Positions 29,310 through 38,718 of a stretch of DNA of 43,741 nt are shown here, piece by piece. The notes beneath the pieces were generated by a model. It was given only the letters and a program-made list of their open reading frames with translations. It did not search any database and was not told where the DNA came from. A program made the translations under genes and the position numbers. Origin of the DNA: a virus; the IMG/VR virus record IMGVR_UViG_3300031512_000001, positions 1 to 43,741 of that record. The stretch is one strand, 5' to 3'. The first letter of the stretch is position 1, and every line of letters starts with the position of its first letter.

Positions 29310-31052
29310 ATGCCTTTAAAGTATGTAGAAACGTATAATATTGAGATAATGGATGTGAGTGAGGCAGAAAAATTAGATTTAATTTCTAGTTCGGAATCTA
29401 ATCCAGTAATTGTTTCAGGAAAAATAGAATTAAATATTAAAGAAATTATGAGTGAAATAGAAATTGAAGATGTACATGAATCTCATTCAGTTTATTATTG
29501 GGCAGCTTCATTTATGGGAGAAGATATTACAAATAGAAGTAGTTGGTCAATTTCGGGTAATTATCCTGGAGAATTTGAAGGATGGATAGAGGAAAAAATT
29601 TTTGAAAAATTAAAAGAAGTTTATTTTAATCCAAAATCACCCGCAGAAAAGCACTATAAAGAAGCTGCAGATCAATTAATCAATAGATTAAAAAGTGACA
29701 TAAGCATTTTTGATGAGAAAGTTTTTAATTATTTTCTTGATTCGTTTAAAAGTTTAATACCAACTTATTTAGCTTCTAAAAATCCAGCTAAAGCTGAGAA
29801 TATTTTTTTAGAAGCGCTATATCAATCACTAAAAAATATTTTAAATAAAATTAATGAAATTTCAACTAAAGAAGGAGTTATATTGAAGGATTCAGATGAT
29901 ATTATTTCCTTTTTAAAGTCACATGATGAAGCGAAAAAATATATTGAAAATTTTTTAAAGTTAGCTATACGTTCTTTGATGGCTTCTGAATATTCTTTAG
30001 GTAAAAGTAAAGAGATTGTTGAAGAAGTTAGTGAAGAAGGAAAACCTGAAAAAACTACCCATAAGGTTAAAAGAGAAATAAGTTTTTCTGATTTACTTTT
30101 AGGTATGGGAGAAGACGAAAATGAATTTGGTGAAGAGGATGAAGAAAGTTATTTAGCTCAGAAATCAACTATAATAGATAAAAATCTAATTGATGAGTTA
30201 TTACTAGAAAAAGATTCAGTAAGTTTTAAAGAATTTAATAGAAAAGTAAATAAAATAAGAGATATATTAACGAGAGAAAATGCTATTAATGCTTTAAAAT
30301 TATTTGAGAAGCTTTTAAGTATTATAGAAGAAGGAATTAATCCCAGGGATGAAAAGAAATTGGAAGAAGCGGGTTTACCCCAAGATCTAGAATCTAATAA
30401 GGTATGGTCGGTTTTAGTAGGATTAAGTGAGTCTTCTACTAGTGAAGCTTTTAAAAAATTGCGACAAGTTCTTCCTTCAGTATTTAATCTTTCATTTAAA
30501 AGAAAAGATGAAATTAATGCTATACAAGAATTTGTAGATTCGCCGGATATTAAGCAAGTAAAAAATGAATTACAAAATCTTTTGCCAGAATATAAAAAAT
30601 TATTTAAAGATATATTGGATAGTAAATTAAGTGATTTTGAATTTGAACCCGTAGTAGATTTTTTCTTTCGTAATAAAAATATAGATGAATTGTTAGATCA
30701 TTATATGAGTATAAGACCTACAGAATTAGCTAATGCGATTCAAAAAGGAGTTACTCTTTATAAAAAATATGTACCTATTATGCGTGGAATAAATAATTTC
30801 TTAAATTCTTCAGACGTTAAAAAGAAAATTGATTTTATTAGAAAAGATTTACCCAAATTACTCCATTATGATTTATTTTTATCTAAGTTAAATAATAGAT
30901 TGACTACTGAAGAGTGGGAAGTTTTTAATGAATTTGTGTTTGATAATAAAAGTTTGTTAGAATTAGTTGAGAGTGGATATGATCTTAGAAGTTTGAAGAA
31001 AGCTTTAGAAGAAGCACTTTTAGTATTATCTGAGTTAAATTTTAGAAAATAA
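29310..31052 (+). CDS. Unknown large helical protein (580 residues)
   Basis: This acidic protein has an N-terminal alpha/beta part (1-100, with HSVYYWAASFMGEDI) and long helical stretches after that (about 105-580), with a highly acidic loop near 265-285. No membrane helix, cysteine pattern or catalytic motif is recognised. AGGAGG precedes the ATG and it is the first gene after the regulator pair and motif copy 3. The position before packaging genes suggests a virion or assembly protein, but many phages of this size also carry unknown genes here. Confidence 0.65.
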   Translation: MPLKYVETYNIEIMDVSEAEKLDLISSSESNPVIVSGKIELNIKEIMSEIEIEDVHESHSVYYWAASFMGEDITNRSSWSISGNYPGEFEGWIEEKIFEKLKEVYFNPKSPAEKHYKEAADQLINRLKSDISIFDEKVFNYFLDSFKSLIPTYLASKNPAKAENIFLEALYQSLKNILNKINEISTKEGVILKDSDDIISFLKSHDEAKKYIENFLKLAIRSLMASEYSLGKSKEIVEEVSEEGKPEKTTHKVKREISFSDLLLGMGEDENEFGEEDEESYLAQKSTIIDKNLIDELLLEKDSVSFKEFNRKVNKIRDILTRENAINALKLFEKLLSIIEEGINPRDEKKLEEAGLPQDLESNKVWSVLVGLSESSTSEAFKKLRQVLPSVFNLSFKRKDEINAIQEFVDSPDIKQVKNELQNLLPEYKKLFKDILDSKLSDFEFEPVVDFFFRNKNIDELLDHYMSIRPTELANAIQKGVTLYKKYVPIMRGINNFLNSSDVKKKIDFIRKDLPKLLHYDLFLSKLNNRLTTEEWEVFNEFVFDNKSLLELVESGYDLRSLKKALEEALLVLSELNFRK

Positions 31053-31056
31053 ATAT

Positions 31057-31770
31057 ATGTCTACCAGAAAGAAATTTCCACCAGAGGTTGATATTTTTGT
31101 TAGAGATTATTTAAAATCCAATAAAGATGTTAATTTTTTAACTTTATATTATTTGATTAAAGATAAATTTTACTCGCAATTTAAAAAATTTCCTACTTTA
31201 GATGAGTTTAAAATGATTGTTTCTAAAATATTGCAAGATATAAAAAGTACTCAAATTTTAGCTACTTCTTCTTCAGAAGAATTTAAAGAAAATTATTCTA
31301 GACCAGATAAGATTGAATTAAATACTATAGAAGAAATTTTAAAATTGAAAAATAAGATTTTAACTTCTGAAAATGATGCTTTTAGTAAAAAAGAGGCTTT
31401 AGAACTTATCATAAGTACTATAATTACCCGAATAAATAATTTAGAAAAAAATAATGTAGATGGATTTAATGATAAAATAGAAATGTTGATTGGAAGATAT
31501 TTAACAGAAATTAGGCAGATTATAATTGAAATGACTAAATTACAAAAAGAACTTCAAGAAGAAATTGAGGTTAAATTTCAGAATGTACTTGAAGGATTGC
31601 TAGTAGAATTTTTGGTTTATACTCTTTCAGTATTAAAAGAAATTTATGGAGAGGATGCTAGATTGCAGATTACTTTAGATAAAATTAGAAAGTATTGTAA
31701 AGATTCTGCTTCGTCTCTTTTAAAGAAAGTAGATTTTTCTAAAATTAATAATGTAGGAGTAAGGTTATGA
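31057..31770 (+). CDS. Hypothetical helical protein
   Basis: The 237-residue protein has an N-terminal helical domain (about 1-65, FPPEVDIFVRDYLKSNKD) that could be a small DNA-binding fold, then coiled-coil-like helices (about 100-185) with many Leu/Ile and Glu/Lys. No catalytic motif is visible. It starts four bases after the previous gene without a good ribosome binding site, so coupling is likely. It could conceivably be a small terminase type protein but lies too far from the large terminase to claim that. Confidence 0.58.
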   Translation: MSTRKKFPPEVDIFVRDYLKSNKDVNFLTLYYLIKDKFYSQFKKFPTLDEFKMIVSKILQDIKSTQILATSSSEEFKENYSRPDKIELNTIEEILKLKNKILTSENDAFSKKEALELIISTIITRINNLEKNNVDGFNDKIEMLIGRYLTEIRQIIIEMTKLQKELQEEIEVKFQNVLEGLLVEFLVYTLSVLKEIYGEDARLQITLDKIRKYCKDSASSLLKKVDFSKINNVGVRL

Positions 31771-32036
31771 TGGAGAATAGTAATGATTATTATTGGTTAT
31801 CCATATTAACTGATAAAAAACCACATGATTTTAATGAAATTTTATATTTTAGGTGGAATTTGAATAATAGAAAAGAAGATTTGAAAAAATTATTTTCAAA
31901 ATTTAAAAAAATGTTAGAATATGGATGGATTAAGTGCGATAATTTGGATAAGCCCTTTTATAGACGTAATTTTATGATTACAGATAAAGGATTTGAATAT
32001 TTTGAAAAATTAAAAACTAAATTTCAAAAAAATTAG
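31767..32036 (+). CDS. Small winged-helix-like protein
   Basis: The 89-residue product looks like a small winged-helix domain: N-terminal helices, the segment KKMLEYGWIKCDNL, a short strand (FYRRNFMITDKGFEYF), and a final helix (EKLKTKF). The ITDKGxxYFEKL ending is common in winged-helix regulators (PadR/HTH type). ATG 31767 overlaps the preceding stop by four bases; a second ATG follows directly. AGGAGTAAGG lies upstream. It may bind DNA or another virion protein; not assigned. Confidence 0.55.
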   Translation: MMENSNDYYWLSILTDKKPHDFNEILYFRWNLNNRKEDLKKLFSKFKKMLEYGWIKCDNLDKPFYRRNFMITDKGFEYFEKLKTKFQKN

Positions 32037-32046
32037 GAGGAATGAA

Positions 32047-33195
32047 ATGGAAAATTGGTTATTTAATTTGTTATTGGGTAGAAAAGAAACAGAGGAAACT
32101 CAATTAAAGAAAGAAGCTAAGAAAAAGAATTTTGATAATTGGTTAAAGATTAAAGAAATAGAAACTGAGATAGATCAGTGGAGAAAAGATATGGTAGATC
32201 AAATAAAAGCTTTAGATAATTTTGTTCTAGCCGAATTTTTAGCTGAAGAAGATTTAAAAGGTAAAGATATTGAAGATTATTCAACTCTTTTTCAATCTTA
32301 TTATAAAAAAGTTTTAAAGAATAGAGGAGCAATGGAAAAATTACTCCTTTCTAAATTGTTTAATAATGATCCCGATTATGTACCAATGCAATTTGATGAA
32401 TGGAGTGAATCCTCGTCTAAATTAAAGAGAAAAGCTAATATAAGTGTTTCTCGTACTGATGATATATGGGAATTAAGAATTAGTGGAGAAAAAGAGGTTT
32501 TAGTTAGAAAAATAGTAGATGAAAATGAAAGAGTTGATTTAATTGAAAGAGATTTATTAAATGAAATGTCAACTGAAGTAAAAAAAAGTGATATATCAAA
32601 AGTAATAAATAAAGTAGCAAAAATGAATGGTGTATTAGAAGATACAGTAGGTAAAGTTTTGATGAAAACTATTCTTGAGAAAAAAGTTGGTTTTTATGAT
32701 AAAGATACTTTAATGAGAGCTGGAAAAATTTTAGATATTAATTCAAATATAGATAAGTGGGGATTTAATTTTACTGTGTTTGATGTAGATGATAGTATAT
32801 ATAATAAAGTAAAAGGTTTTGTTATAAATAAGGAAGGAAATAAAGTTAATGTTTTTGTTCCTATTCTTAAAAAGAAACCATTAAATAAATTAACACTTAA
32901 AGAAGCTATAAATAAATTGAATAGTAAGGATTTTTCATTTAAAGATGAAAAGTATAGTACTTATTATAATAGATGTATTAAAGCAAATGAAGATGATGAG
33001 ATTTATAAGATATTAGAGGAGTTGAAAGAAGAAGGAGATGATGAACTTTATAATCAATTAATTTCTGATTTAGTTCAAGATGAGATAATAGATATAAATG
33101 AAAGGATTGAGGGAGAAAGTTCTCCTACAGGATATGCAACTATGGATGGTACTGGAGTTTTTATAGAACCAGCTAAAAAGAATAGTTATAAATAA
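32047..33195 (+). CDS. Hypothetical protein (382 residues)
   Basis: The protein is highly charged, with helical segments (1-120, 175-230) and a central alpha/beta part (130-170, NISVSRTDDIWELRISGEK). The C-terminus after residue 345 is Gly/Ser/Thr-rich and may be flexible (GESSPTGYATMDGTG). There is no recognisable enzyme motif. TTAGGAGG precedes the ATG. It belongs to the unknown block upstream of the terminase. Confidence 0.62.
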   Translation: MENWLFNLLLGRKETEETQLKKEAKKKNFDNWLKIKEIETEIDQWRKDMVDQIKALDNFVLAEFLAEEDLKGKDIEDYSTLFQSYYKKVLKNRGAMEKLLLSKLFNNDPDYVPMQFDEWSESSSKLKRKANISVSRTDDIWELRISGEKEVLVRKIVDENERVDLIERDLLNEMSTEVKKSDISKVINKVAKMNGVLEDTVGKVLMKTILEKKVGFYDKDTLMRAGKILDINSNIDKWGFNFTVFDVDDSIYNKVKGFVINKEGNKVNVFVPILKKKPLNKLTLKEAINKLNSKDFSFKDEKYSTYYNRCIKANEDDEIYKILEELKEEGDDELYNQLISDLVQDEIIDINERIEGESSPTGYATMDGTGVFIEPAKKNSYK

Positions 33196-33210
33196 CTTTA
33201 GGAGATTTCT

Positions 33211-33963
33211 ATGGATGATAAAAAATTAAAATTTAAAGATGATTTAGAAAAAATTCATGTTACTCCTCCCAATATAACAAAAACTAGAATAATTAGATTT
33301 GATAATCAAAAGAATATTTGGGTTGTTTATGTAAATACAAAAGAACAATATTCTTTTGCAACCGAAGAAGAAGCTCTTGAGTTTTTAAAACAAGCCTATT
33401 CTTTTCCTAAAGTTAGAATTTTAGGAAGTTATCGGAATAAAGGGAGTTCTAAATTAGGGCATGTTTATGAAATATTAAAAGTTTATAGTAGTTTAGTAAA
33501 AGCTCGATCTTTACATACAGGAAAAATTGAGTATTTAAATAGGAAAGATGTAAAAGCTTATCCGATATTTTTAAAGAGGTATTTGAAAGCTAGTGTGAAT
33601 GATTTAAAGGAATTTAAATTTAATGTAGGAGATTCTGTAAAAATAATTAAGAAATGTGTTTTGAATGGCGTTTCTTATGAACAAAAAGAAGGAGTAATTT
33701 CTGATAGATGGGTAGATTATAAGTTAGGAAATTTTATTAATCATTATAAAGTTGATATGTTAGATGATACTTCTATTGTAGTAGCTGAAAATTTTTTAAC
33801 TAAAGATATAATAAAAAAGAGATCTTCAGTAAAGTATATGGATTTAGATAGTAAAGAAATGAAAGAAGTAAGTGAATTGGGCTTAAATGAAGGAGATAAT
33901 AATTTACCCGAAGAAGTTACAAAAGATGGGAAAAAGTATAAAAAAGTTATCATTTCTGATTAA
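33211..33963 (+). CDS. Protein with SH3/Tudor-like barrels
   Basis: This 250-residue protein seems to contain two small beta-barrel units: about 68-115 (KVRILGSYRNKGSSKLGHVYE...) and about 138-190 (FNVGDSVKIIKKCV...KEGVISDRWVDYK), the latter with the GD-x-V-x-I opening common in KOW/SH3-like domains. The tail (200-250) is charged and probably flexible. TTAGGAG precedes the start. The neighbouring gene at 33975 has the same style, so the pair may be related in structure. Function unknown. Confidence 0.6.
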   Translation: MDDKKLKFKDDLEKIHVTPPNITKTRIIRFDNQKNIWVVYVNTKEQYSFATEEEALEFLKQAYSFPKVRILGSYRNKGSSKLGHVYEILKVYSSLVKARSLHTGKIEYLNRKDVKAYPIFLKRYLKASVNDLKEFKFNVGDSVKIIKKCVLNGVSYEQKEGVISDRWVDYKLGNFINHYKVDMLDDTSIVVAENFLTKDIIKKRSSVKYMDLDSKEMKEVSELGLNEGDNNLPEEVTKDGKKYKKVIISD

Positions 33964-33974
33964 GGGGTAAGTTT

Positions 33975-34373
33975 ATGAGAATTATTAAATCTAATAAAGA
34001 AATTGGTTTCTTAAGTAAAGTTAGTTTTAGAGATAAAATTGGCCGAGTAATTGGTTTGACTCCTGCTAGAGTTACTGTGGCTTTTAGAGATGGCGAAGTA
34101 AGAACTTTACATAAAGATGAAGTGTCTTTTGTTAATGAAAGTTTTGAAATTAATGAGCCTGTAAAAGTCTTAGTTGATGGGGAGTTTTATGATGGTATGG
34201 TGGTTAAAAAATTGAAGGATAATTTGTATTTAGTAATAATGGATGGTAATCAATTAGTGACTGACGGAGAGTTTTTAGATAAACTAAGAAAATATATGGG
34301 TCCTTTTGATGGTTGGAATGATACTTATTTGGGAAAAGACTCTTATAGAGATTATTGGAAGGAACCTCATTAA
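33975..34373 (+). CDS. Small protein with two SH3/Tudor-like units
   Basis: A 132-residue protein in which two short barrels can be seen: about 14-50 (KVSFRDKIGRVIGLTPARVT..VAFRDGEVRTL) and about 60-95 (PVKVLVDGEFYDGMVVKKL..LYLVIMDGNQLV), both with the strand-turn pattern of Tudor or KOW domains. The C-terminal 30 residues are rich in Trp, Tyr and Asp. TAAGGGG precedes the ATG. It could bind nucleic acid or partner proteins; no specific family is recognised. Confidence 0.6.
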   Translation: MRIIKSNKEIGFLSKVSFRDKIGRVIGLTPARVTVAFRDGEVRTLHKDEVSFVNESFEINEPVKVLVDGEFYDGMVVKKLKDNLYLVIMDGNQLVTDGEFLDKLRKYMGPFDGWNDTYLGKDSYRDYWKEPH

Positions 34374-34395
34374 ATCATAATTGAAAGGAGGAGAA

Positions 34396-34620
34396 ATGAT
34401 AGGACATGTATATTCTAAATTTGAGAATAAGAAATGTTATAATTGTGGATTTGATTTGACTATTGAAAATGTGAAGAAAATTGAACTTTCTCTTGGGAGG
34501 GCTTCTTTATTTTGTCCTTCATGTAGTTGTTTTTTAGGTATTTTAGAAGTTCCTCAACCAAAAAAAGATGTTAAAAAGTTATCTAAAGAGACAAATAAAA
34601 AAATTATAAGTAATAAATAA
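34396..34620 (+). CDS. Small zinc-ribbon protein
   Basis: The 74-residue protein has two Cys pairs, CYNC and CPSC, about 26 residues apart, typical of a zinc ribbon, with an added Cys after the second pair, followed by a basic tail. ATG 34396 is preferred, with AAAGGAGGAG just before; the in-frame TTG at 34381 precedes that site. Such ribbons often bind DNA, RNA or polymerase. It sits in the unknown block, five bases before the 993-residue gene. Confidence 0.66.
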   Translation: MIGHVYSKFENKKCYNCGFDLTIENVKKIELSLGRASLFCPSCSCFLGILEVPQPKKDVKKLSKETNKKIISNK

Positions 34621-34625
34621 TTGAA

Positions 34626-37607
34626 ATGATATTTTTAAAAAGTGGAATTTATTTTAAGTTGAAAGATTTTTTGAATTTAGTGGATGATATTGATTATCAT
34701 TTTGAAGTTCCTAATTTAAGTTTTGTAAAAAAACTTTCTTCTATTTTACAAAGTAAATTTAAGTTACCTGTAACTCATTTAAATTTAGAAGATTATCGTA
34801 TTGATAAAAAGAATATGTATGAAAGTGAATTTTTGTTTTCCTTTCCAAATTTAGTTTTATTGAAAAAAGGAGATTTTACTCCTACATTAGCTATTTCACC
34901 AGTGTATGAAATAGAAATTAGTATGCCGATTGATGTTCTTTATTCACCTGAAGCAAATGATACTGATAAAAGTTATACATTACCAGATTTTATTACTCAT
35001 CGAGATTTTAGATTAGAAGGTATGTCTGAGTTAAGTTTATTGTATGAAATTTATGAAGGAAAAAATTCTTCTGATTTAATTTTAAAGATATTGAGAGATA
35101 ATGATGATGATTCTGTATATTTTAAATTAGATATAGGTAAGGATAGTTTAAAATTAACCAAATTAGATAAAGTAGATGTGGATATTTTAACTATTGTAGA
35201 TAAAGGTTGGTTAAAATTTCTTGAAGCTGGATTTATTAGATTTTTTGGTAAAATGTTATATGGTAAATTTGCTTTAGAAAAGAAAAATGAATCTTTTGTT
35301 TTAAATAAGATAGCCCGTCAACCAAGTACTACTTGGGAAATAAATGAACCTTATTTTCCATTTAATTGGCTTTCTCCAATTAGTATATCAAGTGATAGTA
35401 GTTTGTATTTACAAACTTGGCCATATCAATGGGCTAAATATCCAGGAGAAAGTTTACTTTCAACTTTATTGGAATTATTGAAATCATTAGGAAATGAAAG
35501 TTTAAAAGAAAAAATTGATGATAAGAAAAAAACTAAAAAAATAGATGATGTAGAAGAATTTTTAAAAGAGTTAGAAAAAGAAGGAAATCAATGTTGGAAA
35601 ATTTGGAAAAATAGCTATAAAGATACTGTTACTTATAAAAATTTTTTAAAAGGTTGGTTAATAAAGAAAGTAGCCGAAGAAGAAAAAGACTTAACTAGAT
35701 TGACAGATGAAGATAAAAATAAATTTTATTTAGAAGTAAAAAGAATAAAAGAAGAATTAAAAGATAAATTTGATGGATATGAGTTAAAAGCAGAAATGTT
35801 TAAAAGACTTAAAATATTATTTCCCGATTTAAAGGATAAAACTATTTTTTTAGCGATAGATAAAATAAATAAAGAAGCTACTGTTTATGATGATAATGAA
35901 CAACCTGTGATATTAGGAGATGATTATGGAATAAGCGTATTTCCTCACCATGATTTTCCAGAGAATTCTAATGATATCTTAATAGAAAAGTCTTTTCATT
36001 TAGATGAATTTGATAAAAGTTATATTTATGCTTTACCTACTACAGGTGCATACTTGATTGCTTTACCTAATGGCGATCAACTTATTGTAGATGAAGAAGA
36101 TTTGGAAAAATTTAAGAAAAAGAATTTAAAAAAGAAGTTAAGTAAAGCAATTGTAGATGTTTTAAGAAAAATTATAGGAGCAACGGAAGAAAAGAAAGAT
36201 GAAAATGAAGAAGAAGATAAGAAAAAATCATTATTAGAAGAATTTGATCAAAAAATTCGAAAGTATCTTGAAAAATATACCCCAAAAGAGTTATCAGAAA
36301 TAGAAGAAATTAAAGATAAAGAAGAAAAACGTATTAAATATGAGTTTTATCGTCAATTCTTAATTCGTAATTTAGTTAGATTTTTGATAGAAGGAGCTCG
36401 AAATAAAGAGGGATTAGTTCCAGAGAAAGCTTTAAAAGTGATTAATCCGAAGGATAAAGAAGGATTTAAGCTCGATTATAAAAATACTATAATTATTAAT
36501 TTAGATTTTTTAGAAGAAGTATACGAAAAAGAAAAAAATGCTTTGAAAATATCTTTTTCATGTAGGTTGTTTATAGGAGAAAAAGAGTATAATTTTGGAA
36601 CAATTAATTTTTATTTTTCACCTAATCCAAATCTTACTAATAAAGGAAAATTGAATGAGCCTTATTTTGTAGAAGGATATAATGAAACTCCAATTTATAT
36701 TTTTGTAGAAAATTTTGATTCTCTAATTAATTTTTTAGGAAAGATATATACATCATTGTCTGAATTCATGAAAACATCAAAAGAAACATTTTTTCATAAA
36801 GATTTTTATGTTGCATTAAGAATAAGTGGGGTTGAAACTAGTGAATTAATTTCTCTTAAAAGTGATATTTCTTTTTCTCTTAAAGAAGTTTTTAATCGCT
36901 TAATTATAGGATTTTTAGATAGTCACAATAAAATTTTAGAGACTTTTAAAGATATTATTAGCTTTTTTAATAGAAGTCGTTTTCCAATACAGTTAAAAAT
37001 AAATATGAAAACTCAATCTGATAAAGGTATTTATGACTTGAATGCTGAGTTAGAGATATATGATAAGAAAGAATCTTTTTCATTAGGTTCACTTTCAATT
37101 TCACTAGATAAACCAAGTTCAAATTTTAAAATATTGACGTTAGATAAAATTAACCTTTATCTAAATTTTGATTTTAATGTAATTGAAAATTTAGTAAGTA
37201 AAGTAAACGAAATAATTAGAGAAATAAAAGAAAAAGTCGATGAAAAAATAAATCCACCTGTTAATGTAAATATAGCACTAGAAAATGGTTCTTCTAAATC
37301 TTTTAAACTATATGAAACAACTTATTTAAGAAAAATGATAGAAGAAGGTATAATAGAATTAGTAAAAGATGATTTATTAAAGAATAAACCAAAGTTTTTA
37401 GTTTTACCTCAGTTAAGTAGTTATTTTATAAGTGAAGGAGTTAAAATTGTTCCTAAAGATTTATTAAAAGAAAAATTAGGAAAAGAAAAGTTAGAAGAGA
37501 TAGTGAACGAAATAAAAGAACGAGGATATTATGAAGATAAAATTATTGGAGTTTTGTATTATGAATATCCACTTGATGAACGATTTTTAGAAATTTTAAG
37601 AAGATGA
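34626..37607 (+). CDS. Very large unknown protein (993 residues)
   Basis: This is the longest gene in the window. Residues 1-270 are mixed alpha/beta with many aromatic residues (a QTWPYQWAKYPGESLL segment near 260-275). About 290-420 and 500-600 are charged helices; the second contains an acidic, Lys-rich linker (DENEEEDKKK). The C-terminal 370 residues repeat a beta-rich style twice: SCRLFIGEKEYNFG near 645 and KINMKTQSDKGIYDL near 795 lead into comparable strand patterns. No polymerase (DxD), protease or lysozyme motif was found. No ribosome binding site beyond weak TTGAA. It may be a virion component; this is only inferred. Confidence 0.65.
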   Translation: MIFLKSGIYFKLKDFLNLVDDIDYHFEVPNLSFVKKLSSILQSKFKLPVTHLNLEDYRIDKKNMYESEFLFSFPNLVLLKKGDFTPTLAISPVYEIEISMPIDVLYSPEANDTDKSYTLPDFITHRDFRLEGMSELSLLYEIYEGKNSSDLILKILRDNDDDSVYFKLDIGKDSLKLTKLDKVDVDILTIVDKGWLKFLEAGFIRFFGKMLYGKFALEKKNESFVLNKIARQPSTTWEINEPYFPFNWLSPISISSDSSLYLQTWPYQWAKYPGESLLSTLLELLKSLGNESLKEKIDDKKKTKKIDDVEEFLKELEKEGNQCWKIWKNSYKDTVTYKNFLKGWLIKKVAEEEKDLTRLTDEDKNKFYLEVKRIKEELKDKFDGYELKAEMFKRLKILFPDLKDKTIFLAIDKINKEATVYDDNEQPVILGDDYGISVFPHHDFPENSNDILIEKSFHLDEFDKSYIYALPTTGAYLIALPNGDQLIVDEEDLEKFKKKNLKKKLSKAIVDVLRKIIGATEEKKDENEEEDKKKSLLEEFDQKIRKYLEKYTPKELSEIEEIKDKEEKRIKYEFYRQFLIRNLVRFLIEGARNKEGLVPEKALKVINPKDKEGFKLDYKNTIIINLDFLEEVYEKEKNALKISFSCRLFIGEKEYNFGTINFYFSPNPNLTNKGKLNEPYFVEGYNETPIYIFVENFDSLINFLGKIYTSLSEFMKTSKETFFHKDFYVALRISGVETSELISLKSDISFSLKEVFNRLIIGFLDSHNKILETFKDIISFFNRSRFPIQLKINMKTQSDKGIYDLNAELEIYDKKESFSLGSLSISLDKPSSNFKILTLDKINLYLNFDFNVIENLVSKVNEIIREIKEKVDEKINPPVNVNIALENGSSKSFKLYETTYLRKMIEEGIIELVKDDLLKNKPKFLVLPQLSSYFISEGVKIVPKDLLKEKLGKEKLEEIVNEIKERGYYEDKIIGVLYYEYPLDERFLEILRR

Positions 37608-37632
37608 AAGTAATTTTGATAGGAGGATTTTT

Positions 37633-38706
37633 ATGAATATAAATCCGATTAAATTTTTAAAAGAAAAATTAGAATTTCAAGCAAAAATGAAGGAAAATAA
37701 AGAATTGGAAGAAGTTTCACGTCAGATTTATTCTAAACTTTTAGTTAACTTTCCTTCATTTAAATTAGTTAATTTGAGTAAAAAAAGTGAAAATAATTAT
37801 GAATGTGTAGGAGAATTTTTATTTAAGAAAAAAAATCATTTAGTAAAATTTGCAGTTATTAAAGATGAAAATGATGTTAAAATAAATGTTGAAAATATAA
37901 AAGAAAGTTTAAATAATGTAGTTGAATCTTATGAAAGTTTTTTTGATATTAATGATTATTTAGAAGAAAATGATAGTAAATTTGACGAAGTATTGAGAGA
38001 AGCTATGAATTCAAAAGAATTTTTAGTAAAAACGAGTAATGAATTTTCTGGAATAGCTAGAATTATAAAATTCTTTTTTGAAGAAAATTTAACTAAAAAA
38101 GGAAGTGTGACTAAAGATGATTTTAGAAATTTAATTAAAAATGTATTTATTAATGAGAATTATCTTATTGATCCTTCTGAAATACTTGAAGTTGTTGCTA
38201 AATCTAAAAAAGAGAAAGATAAATTAAAAGAAAAGAAAGAAGTAATGTTTAAAAGAGAGATACCTTATGATTTAGTTACGGATGAGGGAGAGGTAAAAAA
38301 AGTTAAAGCTTTTGTTTATTCTAGGGTAGATTCACCTAAAACTGTTGATGATATTATAGTAGTTTTTGAGGGAGATAATAAAGAAGAAGTAAGTTTTTAT
38401 AATGAATATTATGCATTAGATAATAATATAAAAGGAGATATTTTAAATAAAATAACTAAGACCGCTTCTGGAACTATGGTTGTTCCTTGGGGTTCTTTAT
38501 CACCTATAATTAGATTAAATAAAGACTTTTTACCCGTAGATTTAGAAGAAGGAGATGTAATTGAAGTAGATGGTTTTACTTTAAGATTAGTAAATAAAAA
38601 AGAAAATGTGTTATCTAATGGTCCAGAAGATGAAGGAAGTTATTGGGTATTTGAAATTATTAGTGGAGATAAGGTAAAAGATAAACAAAAGATAAATAAT
38701 CTGTAA
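37633..38706 (+). CDS. Hypothetical protein (357 residues)
   Basis: The protein has a helical N-terminal half (1-210), a lysine-rich stretch near 205-220 (KSKKEKDKLKEKKE) and a beta-rich C-terminal part (about 225-350, including VVPWGSLSPIIRLN and EEGDVIEVDGFTLRL). The beta part with a GDVIEVDG turn resembles small barrel domains found in virion or nucleic-acid binding proteins. TAGGAGG precedes the ATG. Not assigned to a family. Confidence 0.62.
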   Translation: MNINPIKFLKEKLEFQAKMKENKELEEVSRQIYSKLLVNFPSFKLVNLSKKSENNYECVGEFLFKKKNHLVKFAVIKDENDVKINVENIKESLNNVVESYESFFDINDYLEENDSKFDEVLREAMNSKEFLVKTSNEFSGIARIIKFFFEENLTKKGSVTKDDFRNLIKNVFINENYLIDPSEILEVVAKSKKEKDKLKEKKEVMFKREIPYDLVTDEGEVKKVKAFVYSRVDSPKTVDDIIVVFEGDNKEEVSFYNEYYALDNNIKGDILNKITKTASGTMVVPWGSLSPIIRLNKDFLPVDLEEGDVIEVDGFTLRLVNKKENVLSNGPEDEGSYWVFEIISGDKVKDKQKINNL

Positions 38707-38718
38707 GGAGGAATTTTT

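Noticed and set aside
31057-32036. Toxin-antitoxin pair from two adjacent small helical/winged-helix genes
   Set aside because: No toxin-like fold or catalytic motif is visible and the pair lies inside a continuous block of co-directed genes.
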